64,000 nucleotides of DNA from Cyanobacteriota bacterium (GTDB lineage Bacteria; Cyanobacteriota; Cyanobacteriia; CACIAM-69d), in assembly GCA_022402445.1 (NCBI GenBank), contig JAKRSF010000008.1, forward strand, positions 1 through 64,000. The letters run 5' to 3'. The notes below the pieces were generated by a model. It was given only the letters and a program-made list of their open reading frames with translations, was not told where the DNA came from and searched no databases. The position numbers were made by a program, and so were the translations under genes. Shown here piece by piece: positions 17,693 to 26,396 of this stretch (position 1 is the first letter of the stretch; each line of letters begins with the position of its first letter).

Positions 17693-17821
17693 CGCGAGGA
17701 TGGGCGATCTAGATGGCGATATGGGCTGCGTTGTGCGCGATCGCGGTGCCGTTTTTGATGAATTTGTGCGTTGAGTGCCCTGTGCCATAGTGGGCGAAAT
17801 GTGGTTTGGCAGGGGGCTGAG

Positions 17822-17923
17822 ATGAGGGGTTGGGCCGGGGCGATCGCGGTGGGGCTGTTAGTGCTGCCGATTGGTGAGGTGGGCGCGATTGAGCCATCTA
17901 GAAGTCAATTGAAGATAATGTGA
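17822..17923 (+). pseudogene. Signal-peptide remnant at the left edge of the AT-rich island
   Basis: An ATG at 17822 opens a 33-residue frame that reads as a signal peptide (MRGWAGAIAVGLLVLPIGEVGA) followed by IEPSRSQ. It then runs into AT-rich sequence and stops at 17923. The first ~82 bases have the GC-rich, HIP1-containing composition of the genome, the rest does not. I read it as the 5' stump of a secreted protein gene cut by the island. The CHAT fragment at 19.2 kb may be its other end, because the shared CAA codon at the direct repeat is in the same frame on both sides. Confidence 0.5.
17904..17912. repeat. Left copy of direct repeat flanking the island
   Basis: GTCAATTGA here and GTCAAATTGA at 19244-19253 differ by one inserted A. 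They fall where base composition switches on each side, so they could be a target-site duplication or a recombination core. Confidence 0.4.
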
Positions 17924-17947
17924 ACGTCATCATCGCTATGTCCCGGC

Positions 17948-17953
17948 TATAAT
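17948..17953 (+). promoter_or_regulatory. -10 element of the island ORF
   Basis: A perfect TATAAT lies 43 bases before the ATG at 17996. No good -35 sits at the ideal distance. An AGGGAAG ribosome-binding site follows just before the start. The ORF thus carries its own expression signals inside the inserted DNA. Confidence 0.5.
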
Positions 17954-17995
17954 GGGTCGAGAGATATATCAAAGCTGGAAGCATAGGGAAGACAT

Positions 17996-19210
17996 ATGCA
18001 AATTGCATACATGATCATCAATGACTCTCACAAAGATCTTGTGAATGCCGATGATGTTGATTATTCAGATTACAGCAGAATATTTCAGTGTCCCGAATGT
18101 AAAGCTACACTTACGCTGAAAGGAGGGTTTCGTCGCAATGGCCACTGGGTACGTCCTTCGTTCGTTCACCCGAAGGGTAGCCCTTCTAAATGTTCTAGCA
18201 GAAATACTTTCCCGATGTTTACTGACTCATCCTCGCACACAGTTGAGGATTTAATTGACAGGGGACAGAGTAATAAGCGCCTTGAGAAAGCAATTTTAAG
18301 ATTTTTATACTCTTCTTTTAAAGCCAGTCCCAGAAATAGAAATAATCTCAACTACATTTACTATTTGGGATGGCCTGAGTTTTATGTAAAGACATATTTT
18401 ATGGGCGAGGCTAAGCCAATAGATTCTCGTGCACACAAGTTTCATGTAGATTCATTGGACACAAGATTGGCTATGGATGCAGCCATCAAGGTGGTTTCCT
18501 ACTCTTTGGCCTCAGAATATATTTCCAATTCTCGCAACAGGCTAATTTCTGATACTGAGATCAGGTCAAAAATTTTAAGATACTTTCTTGGCAAAATAAA
18601 TTATGAGAGCGACATGCAAGGGTTTCGCATTTTTGCAAGGGAACTCAAGAGAGAACACAAAAAAGCATCAAAGCATTCAGGGAAGTCCAATCGGGAAATC
18701 GACTATGACGGTGAAGCACTGAAATACCTGGAGTGTAGATATCGAGACAGAGTAGAGTCTGGTGTGCATATCGGAGAGATTTCTGAGAAACATGGACGGC
18801 AGGTTCGCAGAGTTTTTCAATACATAAGAAAAGGATGTTCAGATAAATTTAGAAGGACAATCGTAGCGTTGTCTCTGCAAGAAGGCGAATGCTATTATGT
18901 ATTGTCTAGTCCATATAGATATGTATGGACCGAGAGAGGAATTAAGCCCCTAAATACATTCAGCAAAAGTATGGGCTTTGAAGAAATCAGCGAGATACAT
19001 TGTTCTGTTCTAGAAAGAATCATTGAAGATAAGCACTTCTTAAATAGGGGATATGAAGACTTCTATGACAGCATTCAAAACAATGATAGAACTCGACTGA
19101 CTCGAGATATGGAAAGATTCGAGGCTCTGGCATTTATCGATCTTATACTATCCAACGTTTGGAGGTTTCTTGCTATGCGTGATTGGGCGCAGATGCCTGA
19201 TTACTATTGA
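17996..19210 (+). CDS. Orphan protein with CoiA-like N-terminal zinc ribbon, in an AT-rich island
   Basis: A 404-residue protein that I do not recognise as a whole. Its start resembles the N-terminal region of CoiA-like proteins: DLVNADD, then IFQCPECKATLTLKGG, a short basic stretch and SFVHPKGSPSKC. C32, C35, H58 and C66 could bind one zinc. CoiA-type proteins have a nuclease-like domain after this; here the rest (about 85-404) is mixed alpha/beta, rich in charged and aromatic residues, with no catalytic motif I can assign. Codon use is AT-rich and there is no HIP1 site, unlike every neighbour. It has its own TATAAT and ribosome site. Its TGA overlaps the ATG of the CHAT fragment by one base (TGATG), which suggests coupled translation. 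Confidence 0.8.
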   Translation: MQIAYMIINDSHKDLVNADDVDYSDYSRIFQCPECKATLTLKGGFRRNGHWVRPSFVHPKGSPSKCSSRNTFPMFTDSSSHTVEDLIDRGQSNKRLEKAILRFLYSSFKASPRNRNNLNYIYYLGWPEFYVKTYFMGEAKPIDSRAHKFHVDSLDTRLAMDAAIKVVSYSLASEYISNSRNRLISDTEIRSKILRYFLGKINYESDMQGFRIFARELKREHKKASKHSGKSNREIDYDGEALKYLECRYRDRVESGVHIGEISEKHGRQVRRVFQYIRKGCSDKFRRTIVALSLQEGECYYVLSSPYRYVWTERGIKPLNTFSKSMGFEEISEIHCSVLERIIEDKHFLNRGYEDFYDSIQNNDRTRLTRDMERFEALAFIDLILSNVWRFLAMRDWAQMPDYY

Positions 19211-19635
19211 TGGACAATGTTCTTGTTTTTATTCATGGCACTTGTCAAATTGAGCTTGCCCTCAGTCCTGACGGCCAAAACGACGGCAAACTCGACCTCT
19301 CGGAAGTGTTCGACAGCAACCTCAGCGCCGAACTGGCCGTCCTCAGCGCCTGCGACACCAACCGGGGTCAAGTTATTGGCGAAGGGGTCATCGGCCTCGG
19401 GCGCGCCTTCCCCAAGGCAGGCACCCCAACGGTCGTGGCGAGCCTCTGGAAGGTGCCGGATGAGCAAACGGCCATGCTCATGGAAGCGTTCTACGAGGAA
19501 CTGTTGGCCGGACGCGATCGCGCCGACGCCCTACGACTGGCCCAACTGAAAGTGCGGGAACAGTATCCCAATCCACACTATTGGGCTGCATTTGTATTGA
19601 TCGGTGAAGGCGATCGCCCCCTCGATCCATCCTGA
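19210..19635 (+). CDS. CHAT domain fragment (C-terminal half)
   Basis: A 141-residue frame opening at an ATG that overlaps the stop of the island ORF. From about residue 15 it is the second half of a CHAT peptidase domain: ALSPDGQNDGKLDLSEVF, LSACDTNRG with the catalytic-type cysteine, then GEGVIGLGRAF, VASLWKVPDEQT and HYWAAFVLIGEG. The first half of the fold and any TPR or signal region are missing. The N-terminus reads VLVFIHGTC, which by chance or design offers a histidine before the cysteine, but the spacing is shorter than normal. The sequence is GC-rich from about 19250. I call it a truncated gene that may still be translated. Confidence 0.65.
   Translation: MDNVLVFIHGTCQIELALSPDGQNDGKLDLSEVFDSNLSAELAVLSACDTNRGQVIGEGVIGLGRAFPKAGTPTVVASLWKVPDEQTAMLMEAFYEELLAGRDRADALRLAQLKVREQYPNPHYWAAFVLIGEGDRPLDPS
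19244..19253. repeat. Right copy of direct repeat flanking the island
   Basis: GTCAAATTGA, partner of GTCAATTGA at 17904-17912. GC-rich, genome-like sequence resumes immediately to its right. Confidence 0.4.
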
Positions 19636-19815
19636 TTGCCCCCGATCCACCGGCCCCATCCGCATCTCCGCCAGGGTGCTGTTAATGCGATCGGGCTCCA
19701 CCCCTAGCTTGCTTTCGTCTGCGATCCCGTTCTACGCTAGCGTTTCATCTTGGCCACGGTGCGGCGTTGCCCGCTGCCAAGGCAACCTATTGGCGGCCCT
19801 TTGCCTCCCATCACC

Positions 19816-21264
19816 TTGGGCTATCTTCTGGTTCTGTTGGCAACATTGGTCCTGGGGGGGGCGATCGCGACGATCGGCGATCGCTTGGGCACGCGCATTG
19901 GCAAGGCCCGCCTGAGCCTGTTCAACCTGCGGCCCCGCAAAACCGCCACCCTGGTGACGATCGTGACCGGCAGCGTCATTTCCGCCTCGACGCTGGGGTT
20001 GATCTTCCTGGCGGGGGCCTTAGAACTCGAGCAAATCCAAGGGCGATTGGGCAAGGCCCGCAGTGACCTAGAGCGCGCCCAGCAGGCCCAGCGGACCGCC
20101 CGACGGGAATTGAATAATATTGATCGCTCCCTCCAGCGATCGCTCTCGCGCCAGCAGCAAACCCAGCAGCGCCTGGATCGATCGCAAAAAGAACTCGCCC
20201 GCATTCAAACCCAGTTTCGGCAGGCCCGCGATCGCGTCGCCCAGGTCTCCCGGCGCGCTCGGGCACTCCAGGGGGAAATCCAAAACCTCCAGAGCGAACG
20301 GCAACAGCTCCGGGGCCAGCTAGAGCAGCTCGATCGCGATCGCCAAGCCCTCAGCAACCAAACCGCCACCCTCTCGCGCCAGAACCAGGAACGCGCCGCA
20401 CAAATCGCCGATCGCGAAAACCGCCTACGGGCCGTCGAAGGGCGACTGAGCGACGCCAACCGCCGCTTCGCCAATGCCCAAGACCAACTCGCCTTCCTCA
20501 ACACCGCCGTCGCCAACCTAGAACAGGAATTTTCAGAACTGCGGGGCGGGAATGTGGCCCTGCGGCGGGGGCAAGTGCTGGCGGCGGGGCTGGTGCGGGT
20601 CAATGATCCGAGCGCGGCGGAGGCGGCCCTCGATCAACTGCTGCGGGAAGCGAACCGCGTCGCCTGGGAACGGCTGCGACCGGGCACGGAAGAGCGCCAA
20701 GCCATCACCCTCACCCGGCAGGCGGTGCAGGCGGCGGTGCAACAATTTCAGGATGGGCGAGAATATTTCGTGCGGGTGCTCTCGGTGGCGAACTATCTGC
20801 TGGGGGAAGATCCGGTGCTGGTGACCCTGGAAGTGAACCCAAATGTGATGGTGTTTGAGCAGGGAAGTGTGTTGTCCAGCAGCCAGGTGCAGCCCGGACT
20901 CAGCCGCGCGGCCCTGCGCGATCGCCTGGAATTGCTGTTGGCGCAGGTGCAGTTCCGGGGGCAGCAGGCGGGGGTGGTGACTTCGGCGATCCAGTTTCGG
21001 CGGGCGGAGGAGTTGGTGGATTTGCTCCTGTGGCTGGAAACCCAGCGATCGCCGGTGCTGTTGCGGGCGGTGGCGGCGGAGGCGATCGCGACCTCGGGGC
21101 CGATCCTGGTGGCGTTTGTGGTGGAGCGCGACGGGCGTCTAGTCTATCCCCCCGCCCTGGTGCCGCCCAATAATCTTGCCCCGCCCCCAGGGATCGATCC
21201 GCGACCGGGTTCTGACCCCCCAGGACCGCCGAGCGGCGATCGCCGCCCCCGGATTTCGCCGTAG
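19816..21264 (+). CDS. DUF3084 domain protein with long coiled coil
   Basis: A cyanobacteria-specific family member of about 482 residues from TTG 19816, where the conserved GYLLVLLATLVLGG begins; an open frame extends to TTG 19750. It has two N-terminal membrane helices (residues about 1-20 and 50-75) separated by the conserved RIGKARLSLFNLRPRKTATLVT loop. A coiled coil of about 170 residues rich in R, Q, L and E follows, then a conserved globular C-terminal region (about 265-450). The function is unknown. The architecture suggests an envelope-anchored scaffold. No ribosome site distinguishes the two starts. Confidence 0.85.
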   Translation: MGYLLVLLATLVLGGAIATIGDRLGTRIGKARLSLFNLRPRKTATLVTIVTGSVISASTLGLIFLAGALELEQIQGRLGKARSDLERAQQAQRTARRELNNIDRSLQRSLSRQQQTQQRLDRSQKELARIQTQFRQARDRVAQVSRRARALQGEIQNLQSERQQLRGQLEQLDRDRQALSNQTATLSRQNQERAAQIADRENRLRAVEGRLSDANRRFANAQDQLAFLNTAVANLEQEFSELRGGNVALRRGQVLAAGLVRVNDPSAAEAALDQLLREANRVAWERLRPGTEERQAITLTRQAVQAAVQQFQDGREYFVRVLSVANYLLGEDPVLVTLEVNPNVMVFEQGSVLSSSQVQPGLSRAALRDRLELLLAQVQFRGQQAGVVTSAIQFRRAEELVDLLLWLETQRSPVLLRAVAAEAIATSGPILVAFVVERDGRLVYPPALVPPNNLAPPPGIDPRPGSDPPGPPSGDRRPRISP

Positions 21265-21527
21265 GATCAAGGGGACGGGAATCCTGGGGCGGATCCGCCT
21301 AGGCCCAGGGAAGTCCGAGGAACGGGGTGTCATCGGTTGTGGGGGATGGGTTGCCCAGGGGGGCGGCCTCGGCGATGCTGCAATGCTCGGGATTAATGGC
21401 AATCAACCGGGTCGCGGCGATCGCCCCTCGAAGTAATCGAAGAAGTAATCGCATGGGATGGGGCCGACCGGATGGGTTGACCGCCCCATGGGGCATCCAG
21501 GTGGCAGCGGCCAAGGAGATGGAAAGG

Positions 21528-21998
21528 GTGAAACAGGATTACGGCCATGGGACCGTTGCGGGACCGGAGATGGGGCCAGAGAGCGTGACCCTGGGGTTTG
21601 ATCCGGGCCGCGATAAGTGCGGGGTGGCGGCGGTGACGGGCGATCGCCGGGTGCTGTCCCACGAGGTGGTGCCGGCGTCGGGGGCGATTACGGTGCTGGC
21701 GGCCTGGTTGCGGGCCTATGGCTGCACGACGTTGGTCCTGGGCGATCGCACCAGCTCTAGGGCATGGCGGCAGCGCCTAGAGGTTGACCTGACCCCATCC
21801 CCCACGATCGTTTTGGTGGATGAACACAATACGACGCTGCTGGCCCGCGATCGCTACTGGCAAATGTATCCGCCCCACGGCCTTCAGCGGTTCATCCCCC
21901 AGGGATTGCGGGAACCGCCCCGCCCCCTCGATGATATTGCCGCCATTTTGCTGGTGGAGCGCTATTTTGACGCGATCGCCGTCCCCCTAGTCCCCTAG
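21528..21998 (+). CDS. RuvX/YqgF-like RNase H fold protein
   Basis: A 156-residue protein from GTG 21528, chosen because AAGGAG lies 9 bases upstream. It opens with LGFDPGRDKCGVA, the RNase H-like first strand with its conserved Asp, then has LVLGDRTSSRAW, IVLVDEHNTT and the end RPLDDIAAILLVERYF with paired acidic residues. These fit the YqgF/RuvX fold (pre-16S rRNA processing or Holliday-junction resolvase-like), in a branch that seems peculiar to cyanobacteria and distinct from classical RuvX. The exact substrate is unknown. It lies between the DUF3084 gene and the converging raf1. Confidence 0.78.
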   Translation: MKQDYGHGTVAGPEMGPESVTLGFDPGRDKCGVAAVTGDRRVLSHEVVPASGAITVLAAWLRAYGCTTLVLGDRTSSRAWRQRLEVDLTPSPTIVLVDEHNTTLLARDRYWQMYPPHGLQRFIPQGLREPPRPLDDIAAILLVERYFDAIAVPLVP

Positions 21999-22026
21999 GA
22001 CCGTAAGCCATGGCGATCGCACCGTC

Positions 22027-23148
22027 CTACTCGTCCACCTGCCAAAGTTCGCGGGCGAAATTCTGGTCAAAGATGCGATGGGGCCGCAGCACCACCAGCA
22101 CCCGCCCCAACAGCGTCACCCCCGTCGGGGCCTCGAACCACTCCACGGCCAGGTGCCCCTCGCGATCGACGGCAAAGTAGCTATCCTCCGTCCACTGGCG
22201 CTGGGCCCGGTCAATGATCAGCAGGGTTTCCTCGATGGGCACATCCGGGTCCGCATCGGGCAGATCGCCGCTGTCGCACAGCACCCCCACCGGATCCTCC
22301 GCGCTCATGAGCACCTGCCAATTCGGCACCGCCACCCAGGCCCCCGTGCCGGAAAAACGCACCATTTCAAAGGTGCCCTCCGGCTCGATCAGGGGCACCG
22401 CGCGGAAATCGTCGGTGATCAGGGGCATTTTGCCCACCACCGGCAGAATGCGGGGCAAATCTTCGGCGGATTCGAGCCGGAAGCTGGGCAGGCGCGGGAC
22501 CGGTTTGGCGGGCACCACGGCAAAGTCCGTCAGCAGTTGTTCGATGCGGCGGCGGGCGGTGGCCGAGTCCACAAACCGCAACCCCCGCGCAATCAGCCGC
22601 GATCGCTCCTGAAGGTCCGACTTTTGCCGCGCCAGCCGCCAGTATTGATAGGCCGTCGCATCCCCCGGTGAATCCTCAAAATCCTCCGGCAGGACTTTCA
22701 TGTAGCTAAATTCCTTGGCGGCCTTCGCCATCTCGCGCACCTCGTCGAGATCCAGGCCCTTATCCACCGCCGCGATCGCCCCGAGACAGCGATCGCGCCC
22801 CGACAGCACCCGCAACTCGTAGAGCACCTCACTGCCCCGCTGCTCGAAATGGCCCAGGATCCCCTCCGGCACCTCCCCTTCTAGCAGCGTGCGGTAGACC
22901 TGGGCCGCCACCACGATTTGATTTTGGTGGATCGGCTCAAAGCCCGTCGCCTCAAAAATGCCCTGGGGATCCATCCCCGCCGCCCGCAACTGCTGGCAAG
23001 CCATGCCCCAATCCACCCAGGTGCCCTCCTTGCGCCGCAACCCCAGCAGCAGCGCCTCACGATCAATCCCCTCCGCCGCCGCGATCGCTGGAGTCGGCGG
23101 TCGAAACGAAGCGGCACCCTGGACAGCAGACATTGGACGGTCGGTCAT
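22027..23148 (-). CDS. raf1: RuBisCO accumulation factor 1
   Basis: A 373-residue Rubisco assembly chaperone that binds RbcL dimers and helps build the RbcL8 core. The N-terminal alpha domain (about 25-200) carries LLRRKEGTWVDWG-like sequence and the long helices around EVREMAKAAKEFSYMKVLPEDF. A linker leads to the C-terminal beta dimerisation domain (about 215-370) with LPVVGKMPLI and LLIIDRAQRQWTEDSYFAV. Length and order match cyanobacterial Raf1. No Rubisco gene is in the window. It is divergent from the ndh cluster. Confidence 0.93.
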   Translation of the reverse strand: MTDRPMSAVQGAASFRPPTPAIAAAEGIDREALLLGLRRKEGTWVDWGMACQQLRAAGMDPQGIFEATGFEPIHQNQIVVAAQVYRTLLEGEVPEGILGHFEQRGSEVLYELRVLSGRDRCLGAIAAVDKGLDLDEVREMAKAAKEFSYMKVLPEDFEDSPGDATAYQYWRLARQKSDLQERSRLIARGLRFVDSATARRRIEQLLTDFAVVPAKPVPRLPSFRLESAEDLPRILPVVGKMPLITDDFRAVPLIEPEGTFEMVRFSGTGAWVAVPNWQVLMSAEDPVGVLCDSGDLPDADPDVPIEETLLIIDRAQRQWTEDSYFAVDREGHLAVEWFEAPTGVTLLGRVLVVLRPHRIFDQNFARELWQVDE

Positions 23149-23371
23149 GGCAGCGGCAGCGATTTAGAGAGCTTATGGGACAGCACAGGAGTCAGAATCA
23201 GCGAGGCCGCGATCGCGCCCCACCCGTCGCCCATTCTAGCGGCCAACCAACGATATACTAGGCACGGACTGCGGCGGAATCGAGGCACCCGTGGCGATCG
23301 CGCCCGCCCACCGCCCCATCGCCCACCCCGTCCTGTTCCCCTCTCGTTGAAGACTCGCCCAGGCTGACGCT

Positions 23372-24490
23372 ATGACATCCGGAATCGACCTTCAAGGCAG
23401 CTTCATTCGGGCATTGATCGATCTGGGCCTCTCCCCAGGCGTGGCCAAAGCCATCTGGATCCCCCTGCCCCTGCTGCTCATGCTGATCGGCGCAACCATC
23501 GGCGTCCTCGTCGTCGTATGGCTAGAGCGGAAAATCTCCGCCGCCGCCCAGCAGCGCGTTGGCCCCGAATTCGCCGGTCCCCTTGGTACCCTGCAACCGG
23601 TGGCCGATGGGGTCAAACTCCTCTTCAAGGAAGACATCATCCCCGCCAGCACCGATCCGTGGCTCTTCACGATTGGCCCCGCCCTGGTGGTCATTCCCGT
23701 CTTCCTGTCCTATCTAATTGTCCCCTTCGGCCAAAACCTCAACATCACGAACCTGGGGTTGGGGATCTTCCTGTGGATCGCCCTGTCGAGCATCGCCCCC
23801 ATCGGCCTGCTCATGTCGGGCTACTCCTCCAACAATAAATATTCCCTCCTGGGGGGGCTGCGGGCCGCCGCCCAATCCATCAGCTACGAAATTCCCCTCG
23901 CCCTCGCCGTGCTGGCGGTGGTGATGATGTCCAACTCCCTGAGCACGGTGGACATCGTTAACCAACAGACGGGCTACGGCATTCTGGGCTGGAACCTGTG
24001 GCGGCAACCGTTGGGCTTCTTGATCTTTTGGATCGCCGCCCTGGCGGAATGTGAGCGCCTGCCCTTTGACCTGCCGGAGGCGGAGGAAGAGCTGGTGGCG
24101 GGCTACCAGACGGAATATGCCGGGATGCGCTTTGCCCTGTTCTACCTGGGGTCCTACGTCAACCTCACCCTGTCGGCCCTGCTGGTGGCGGTGCTGTATT
24201 TGGGGGGGTGGGAGTTTCCGATTTCGATCGATTGGCTGACGGGCTTGGCGGGCCTCGACCCGGCGACCCCTTGGCTTCAGATCATCACGGCGGCGCTGGG
24301 CATTTTGACGGTGCTGTTCAAGACCTATTTGCTGGTCTTTTTGGCGGTGCTGCTGCGCTGGACGGTGCCCCGGGTGCGCATTGACCAGTTGCTGGATTTG
24401 GGCTGGAAGTTTTTGCTGCCGGTGGCGTTGGCGAATCTGCTGCTGACGGCGGGCCTCAAAATCACGTTCCCGGCGTTCTTTGGCGGCTAG
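23372..24490 (+). CDS. ndhA: NAD(P)H-quinone oxidoreductase subunit 1
   Basis: A 372-residue membrane subunit of the photosynthetic complex I (NDH-1), homologous to NuoH. It has about eight transmembrane helices. Hallmarks are [25 protein letters not shown] and, after the middle, [26 protein letters not shown], which forms part of the quinone-binding chamber at the junction with the peripheral arm. It starts an ndhA-ndhI-ndhG-ndhE cluster on the plus strand, the usual cyanobacterial order. A possible -10 (TATACT) lies at 23254-23259. Confidence 0.98.
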   Translation: MTSGIDLQGSFIRALIDLGLSPGVAKAIWIPLPLLLMLIGATIGVLVVVWLERKISAAAQQRVGPEFAGPLGTLQPVADGVKLLFKEDIIPASTDPWLFTIGPALVVIPVFLSYLIVPFGQNLNITNLGLGIFLWIALSSIAPIGLLMSGYSSNNKYSLLGGLRAAAQSISYEIPLALAVLAVVMMSNSLSTVDIVNQQTGYGILGWNLWRQPLGFLIFWIAALAECERLPFDLPEAEEELVAGYQTEYAGMRFALFYLGSYVNLTLSALLVAVLYLGGWEFPISIDWLTGLAGLDPATPWLQIITAALGILTVLFKTYLLVFLAVLLRWTVPRVRIDQLLDLGWKFLLPVALANLLLTAGLKITFPAFFGG

Positions 24491-24606
24491 CAGCCCGCTA
24501 GCATGGAACAACCGACGGGGCGGCGCGATCGCCCCCTCCCATCGCCCCCTTCAAGCAGTCTCAACACACCGAACGACGTAACGCGGACAACGACAGGACA
24601 AGGGCC

Positions 24607-25206
24607 ATGTTGAAATTCCTCAAGAAAGTGGGTGACTACGCTGGCGAGGCGGTCCAGGCGGCTAAGTATATCGGCCAGGGGCTGTCGGTCACCTTTGACC
24701 ACATGCAGCGCCGACCGGTAACGGTGCAGTATCCCTACGAAAAGCTGATCCCGTCGGAGCGCTATCGCGGTCGCATCCACTTCGAGTACGACAAGTGCAT
24801 CGCCTGCGAGGTGTGTGTGCGGGTGTGCCCGATTAATCTGCCGGTGGTGGATTATGACTTTAATAAGGCGACGAAGAAGAAGGAACTGAAGAGCTACAGC
24901 ATTGATTTTGGGGTGTGCATTTTCTGCGGCAATTGCGTGGAATTTTGCCCCACCAATTGCCTGTCGATGACGGAGGAGTATGAATTGGCGAGCTACGATC
25001 GCCACGACCTCAATTTCGACAGTGTGGCCCTCGGTCGGATGCCCTATAAGGTGACGGATGATCCGATGGTGACGCCCCTGCGGGAGTTGGCCTACCTGCC
25101 GAAGGGGGAGATGGATCCCCACGGGGTGCCGGATGGCGAGCGTCGGGCGGGCCGTCGGCCGGAGGAAATCCTGGAGGAGTTGGAGGGGGCGCAGCCCCAT
25201 TCCTAA
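24607..25206 (+). CDS. ndhI: NAD(P)H-quinone oxidoreductase subunit I (two 4Fe-4S)
   Basis: A 199-residue peripheral-arm subunit of NDH-1 that carries two [4Fe-4S] clusters on the electron path from ferredoxin to plastoquinone. The two ferredoxin motifs are [16 protein letters not shown] (about residues 64-79) and [15 protein letters not shown] (about 103-117). The N-terminal amphipathic stretch [18 protein letters not shown] and the segment after it fit NdhI. It follows ndhA by about 116 bases and precedes ndhG, in the standard order. Confidence 0.97.
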   Translation: MLKFLKKVGDYAGEAVQAAKYIGQGLSVTFDHMQRRPVTVQYPYEKLIPSERYRGRIHFEYDKCIACEVCVRVCPINLPVVDYDFNKATKKKELKSYSIDFGVCIFCGNCVEFCPTNCLSMTEEYELASYDRHDLNFDSVALGRMPYKVTDDPMVTPLRELAYLPKGEMDPHGVPDGERRAGRRPEEILEELEGAQPHS

Positions 25207-25293
25207 GTCCTAGGGGGGGTTGGGCCGCGATCGCGGCGGCCTAGAGGCCGGTCCATCTTTGTTGGCAATGTGTGTTGGGGAGGAGAAACGGCG

Positions 25294-25899
25294 GTGAATT
25301 TAGGCGAAGGTGTACAACTGGTTTCCTTTGGGCTGCTGACGGCGCTGATGCTGGGGTCGGCCCTGGGGGTGGTGCTGGCCCAGAGTGTGGTCTATTCGGC
25401 CTTTTTGCTGGGGCTGACGTTCACGGGCATGGCGGGGCTGTACCTGCTGCTGAATGCGGATTTTGTCGCGGCGGCACAGATTTTGGTCTACGTCGGGGCG
25501 GTGAATGTGCTGATCCTGTTCGGGGTGATGCTGGTCAATAAGCAAATGGCGTTCGAGAAGGTGCCGGGGCTGGCCCTGCGGCAGGCGACGACGGGGCTGG
25601 TGTGTGCGGGGTTGTTTGGCCTGCTGACGACGGTGGCGCTGACGACGCCGTGGATGCTGTCTACGACGACACCGGCGGGGGATGGGGCGATCGTTGCGAT
25701 CGCCCAACACCTGTTCAGTGATTTTCTGCTGCCGTTCGAGGTGGCGTCGGTGCTGCTGTTGATGGCCCTGATCGGCGCGATCGTCCTGGCGCGGCGCGAC
25801 CTGCTGATGGACAACTCCGCCACGGGGCTGTCTGATGATCTGGAACTCAAGCTGCCGGAGCGTCCGAAGGCGTCCCTGTCCAGCGGCGGCGAACCTTGA
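25294..25899 (+). CDS. ndhG: NAD(P)H-quinone oxidoreductase subunit 6
   Basis: A 201-residue membrane subunit of NDH-1 homologous to NuoJ, with five transmembrane helices. Conserved features are the early LGVVLAQSVVYSAFLLGLTF helix and AAQILVYVGAVNVLILFGVML. The GTG at 25294, with a GGGGAGGAG ribosome site before it, gives the standard N-terminus MNLGEGVQLVSF; the longer frame from 25270 has no support. The cytoplasmic C-terminal tail is hydrophilic. Confidence 0.95.
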   Translation: MNLGEGVQLVSFGLLTALMLGSALGVVLAQSVVYSAFLLGLTFTGMAGLYLLLNADFVAAAQILVYVGAVNVLILFGVMLVNKQMAFEKVPGLALRQATTGLVCAGLFGLLTTVALTTPWMLSTTTPAGDGAIVAIAQHLFSDFLLPFEVASVLLLMALIGAIVLARRDLLMDNSATGLSDDLELKLPERPKASLSSGGEP

Positions 25900-25946
25900 T
25901 CTGAAAGACCCATGAATTCCTAGGTCTAAGGATTTCAGGGTTGAGA

Positions 25947-25966
25947 CAGGGGGATTAATCCCCTTG
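25947..25966. repeat. Near-perfect 20-bp palindrome between ndhG and ndhE
   Basis: CAGGGGGATTAATCCCCTTG has one G-T mismatch and shares flanks and pattern with the palindrome at 10348-10367. Here it sits inside a gene cluster, in the 144-base ndhG-ndhE spacer, so it may affect the balance of the two messages or mark a repeat insertion. Confidence 0.6.
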
Positions 25967-26043
25967 CTAGATCAGTGAATGTGAACCCCGAGTTTGCCCC
26001 TTTTCCCGTTAGAAACCCTGCCTAATTTCTTCTGCCCCTTGCC

Positions 26044-26349
26044 ATGCAACTCGAATACTTTTTGACCATTGCGGCGGCCCTGTTCTGTATCGGTATTTTT
26101 GGCCTGGTGACGAGCCGAAATGCCATCCGCGTGTTGATGTCGATCGAGCTGATGCTTAATGCGGTCAATCTGAATTTGATGGCCTTTTCCAATTACCTGG
26201 ATCCGGCGGGGGTGCGCGGTCAGGTGTTTACGGTGTTTGTGATTACGATCGCGGCGGCGGAAGCGGCGGTGGGGCTGGCGATTGTCCTGTCGATTTACCG
26301 CAACCGGGACACGATCGATATGGAACAGTTCAACCTGCTGAAATGGTAG
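26044..26349 (+). CDS. ndhE: NAD(P)H-quinone oxidoreductase subunit 4L
   Basis: A 101-residue membrane subunit of NDH-1 homologous to NuoK. It has three transmembrane helices and contains the family's conserved membrane carboxylates in [14 protein letters not shown] and [14 protein letters not shown]. The ending, [10 protein letters not shown], is the common NdhE C-terminus. It completes the ndhAIGE cluster. A strong GC hairpin lies about 50 bases downstream. Confidence 0.97.
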   Translation: MQLEYFLTIAAALFCIGIFGLVTSRNAIRVLMSIELMLNAVNLNLMAFSNYLDPAGVRGQVFTVFVITIAAAEAAVGLAIVLSIYRNRDTIDMEQFNLLKW

Positions 26350-26396
26350 ACCCCTGGTCCTGGCATCGGGAACACCATTAGCAATGGAAACCATGG

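Noticed and set aside
21299-21514. 71-residue minus-strand frame before the RuvX-like gene
   Set aside because: No motif I recognise, no ribosome site, and it overlaps the likely leader of the plus-strand gene. A short real gene cannot be excluded, but I cannot support one.
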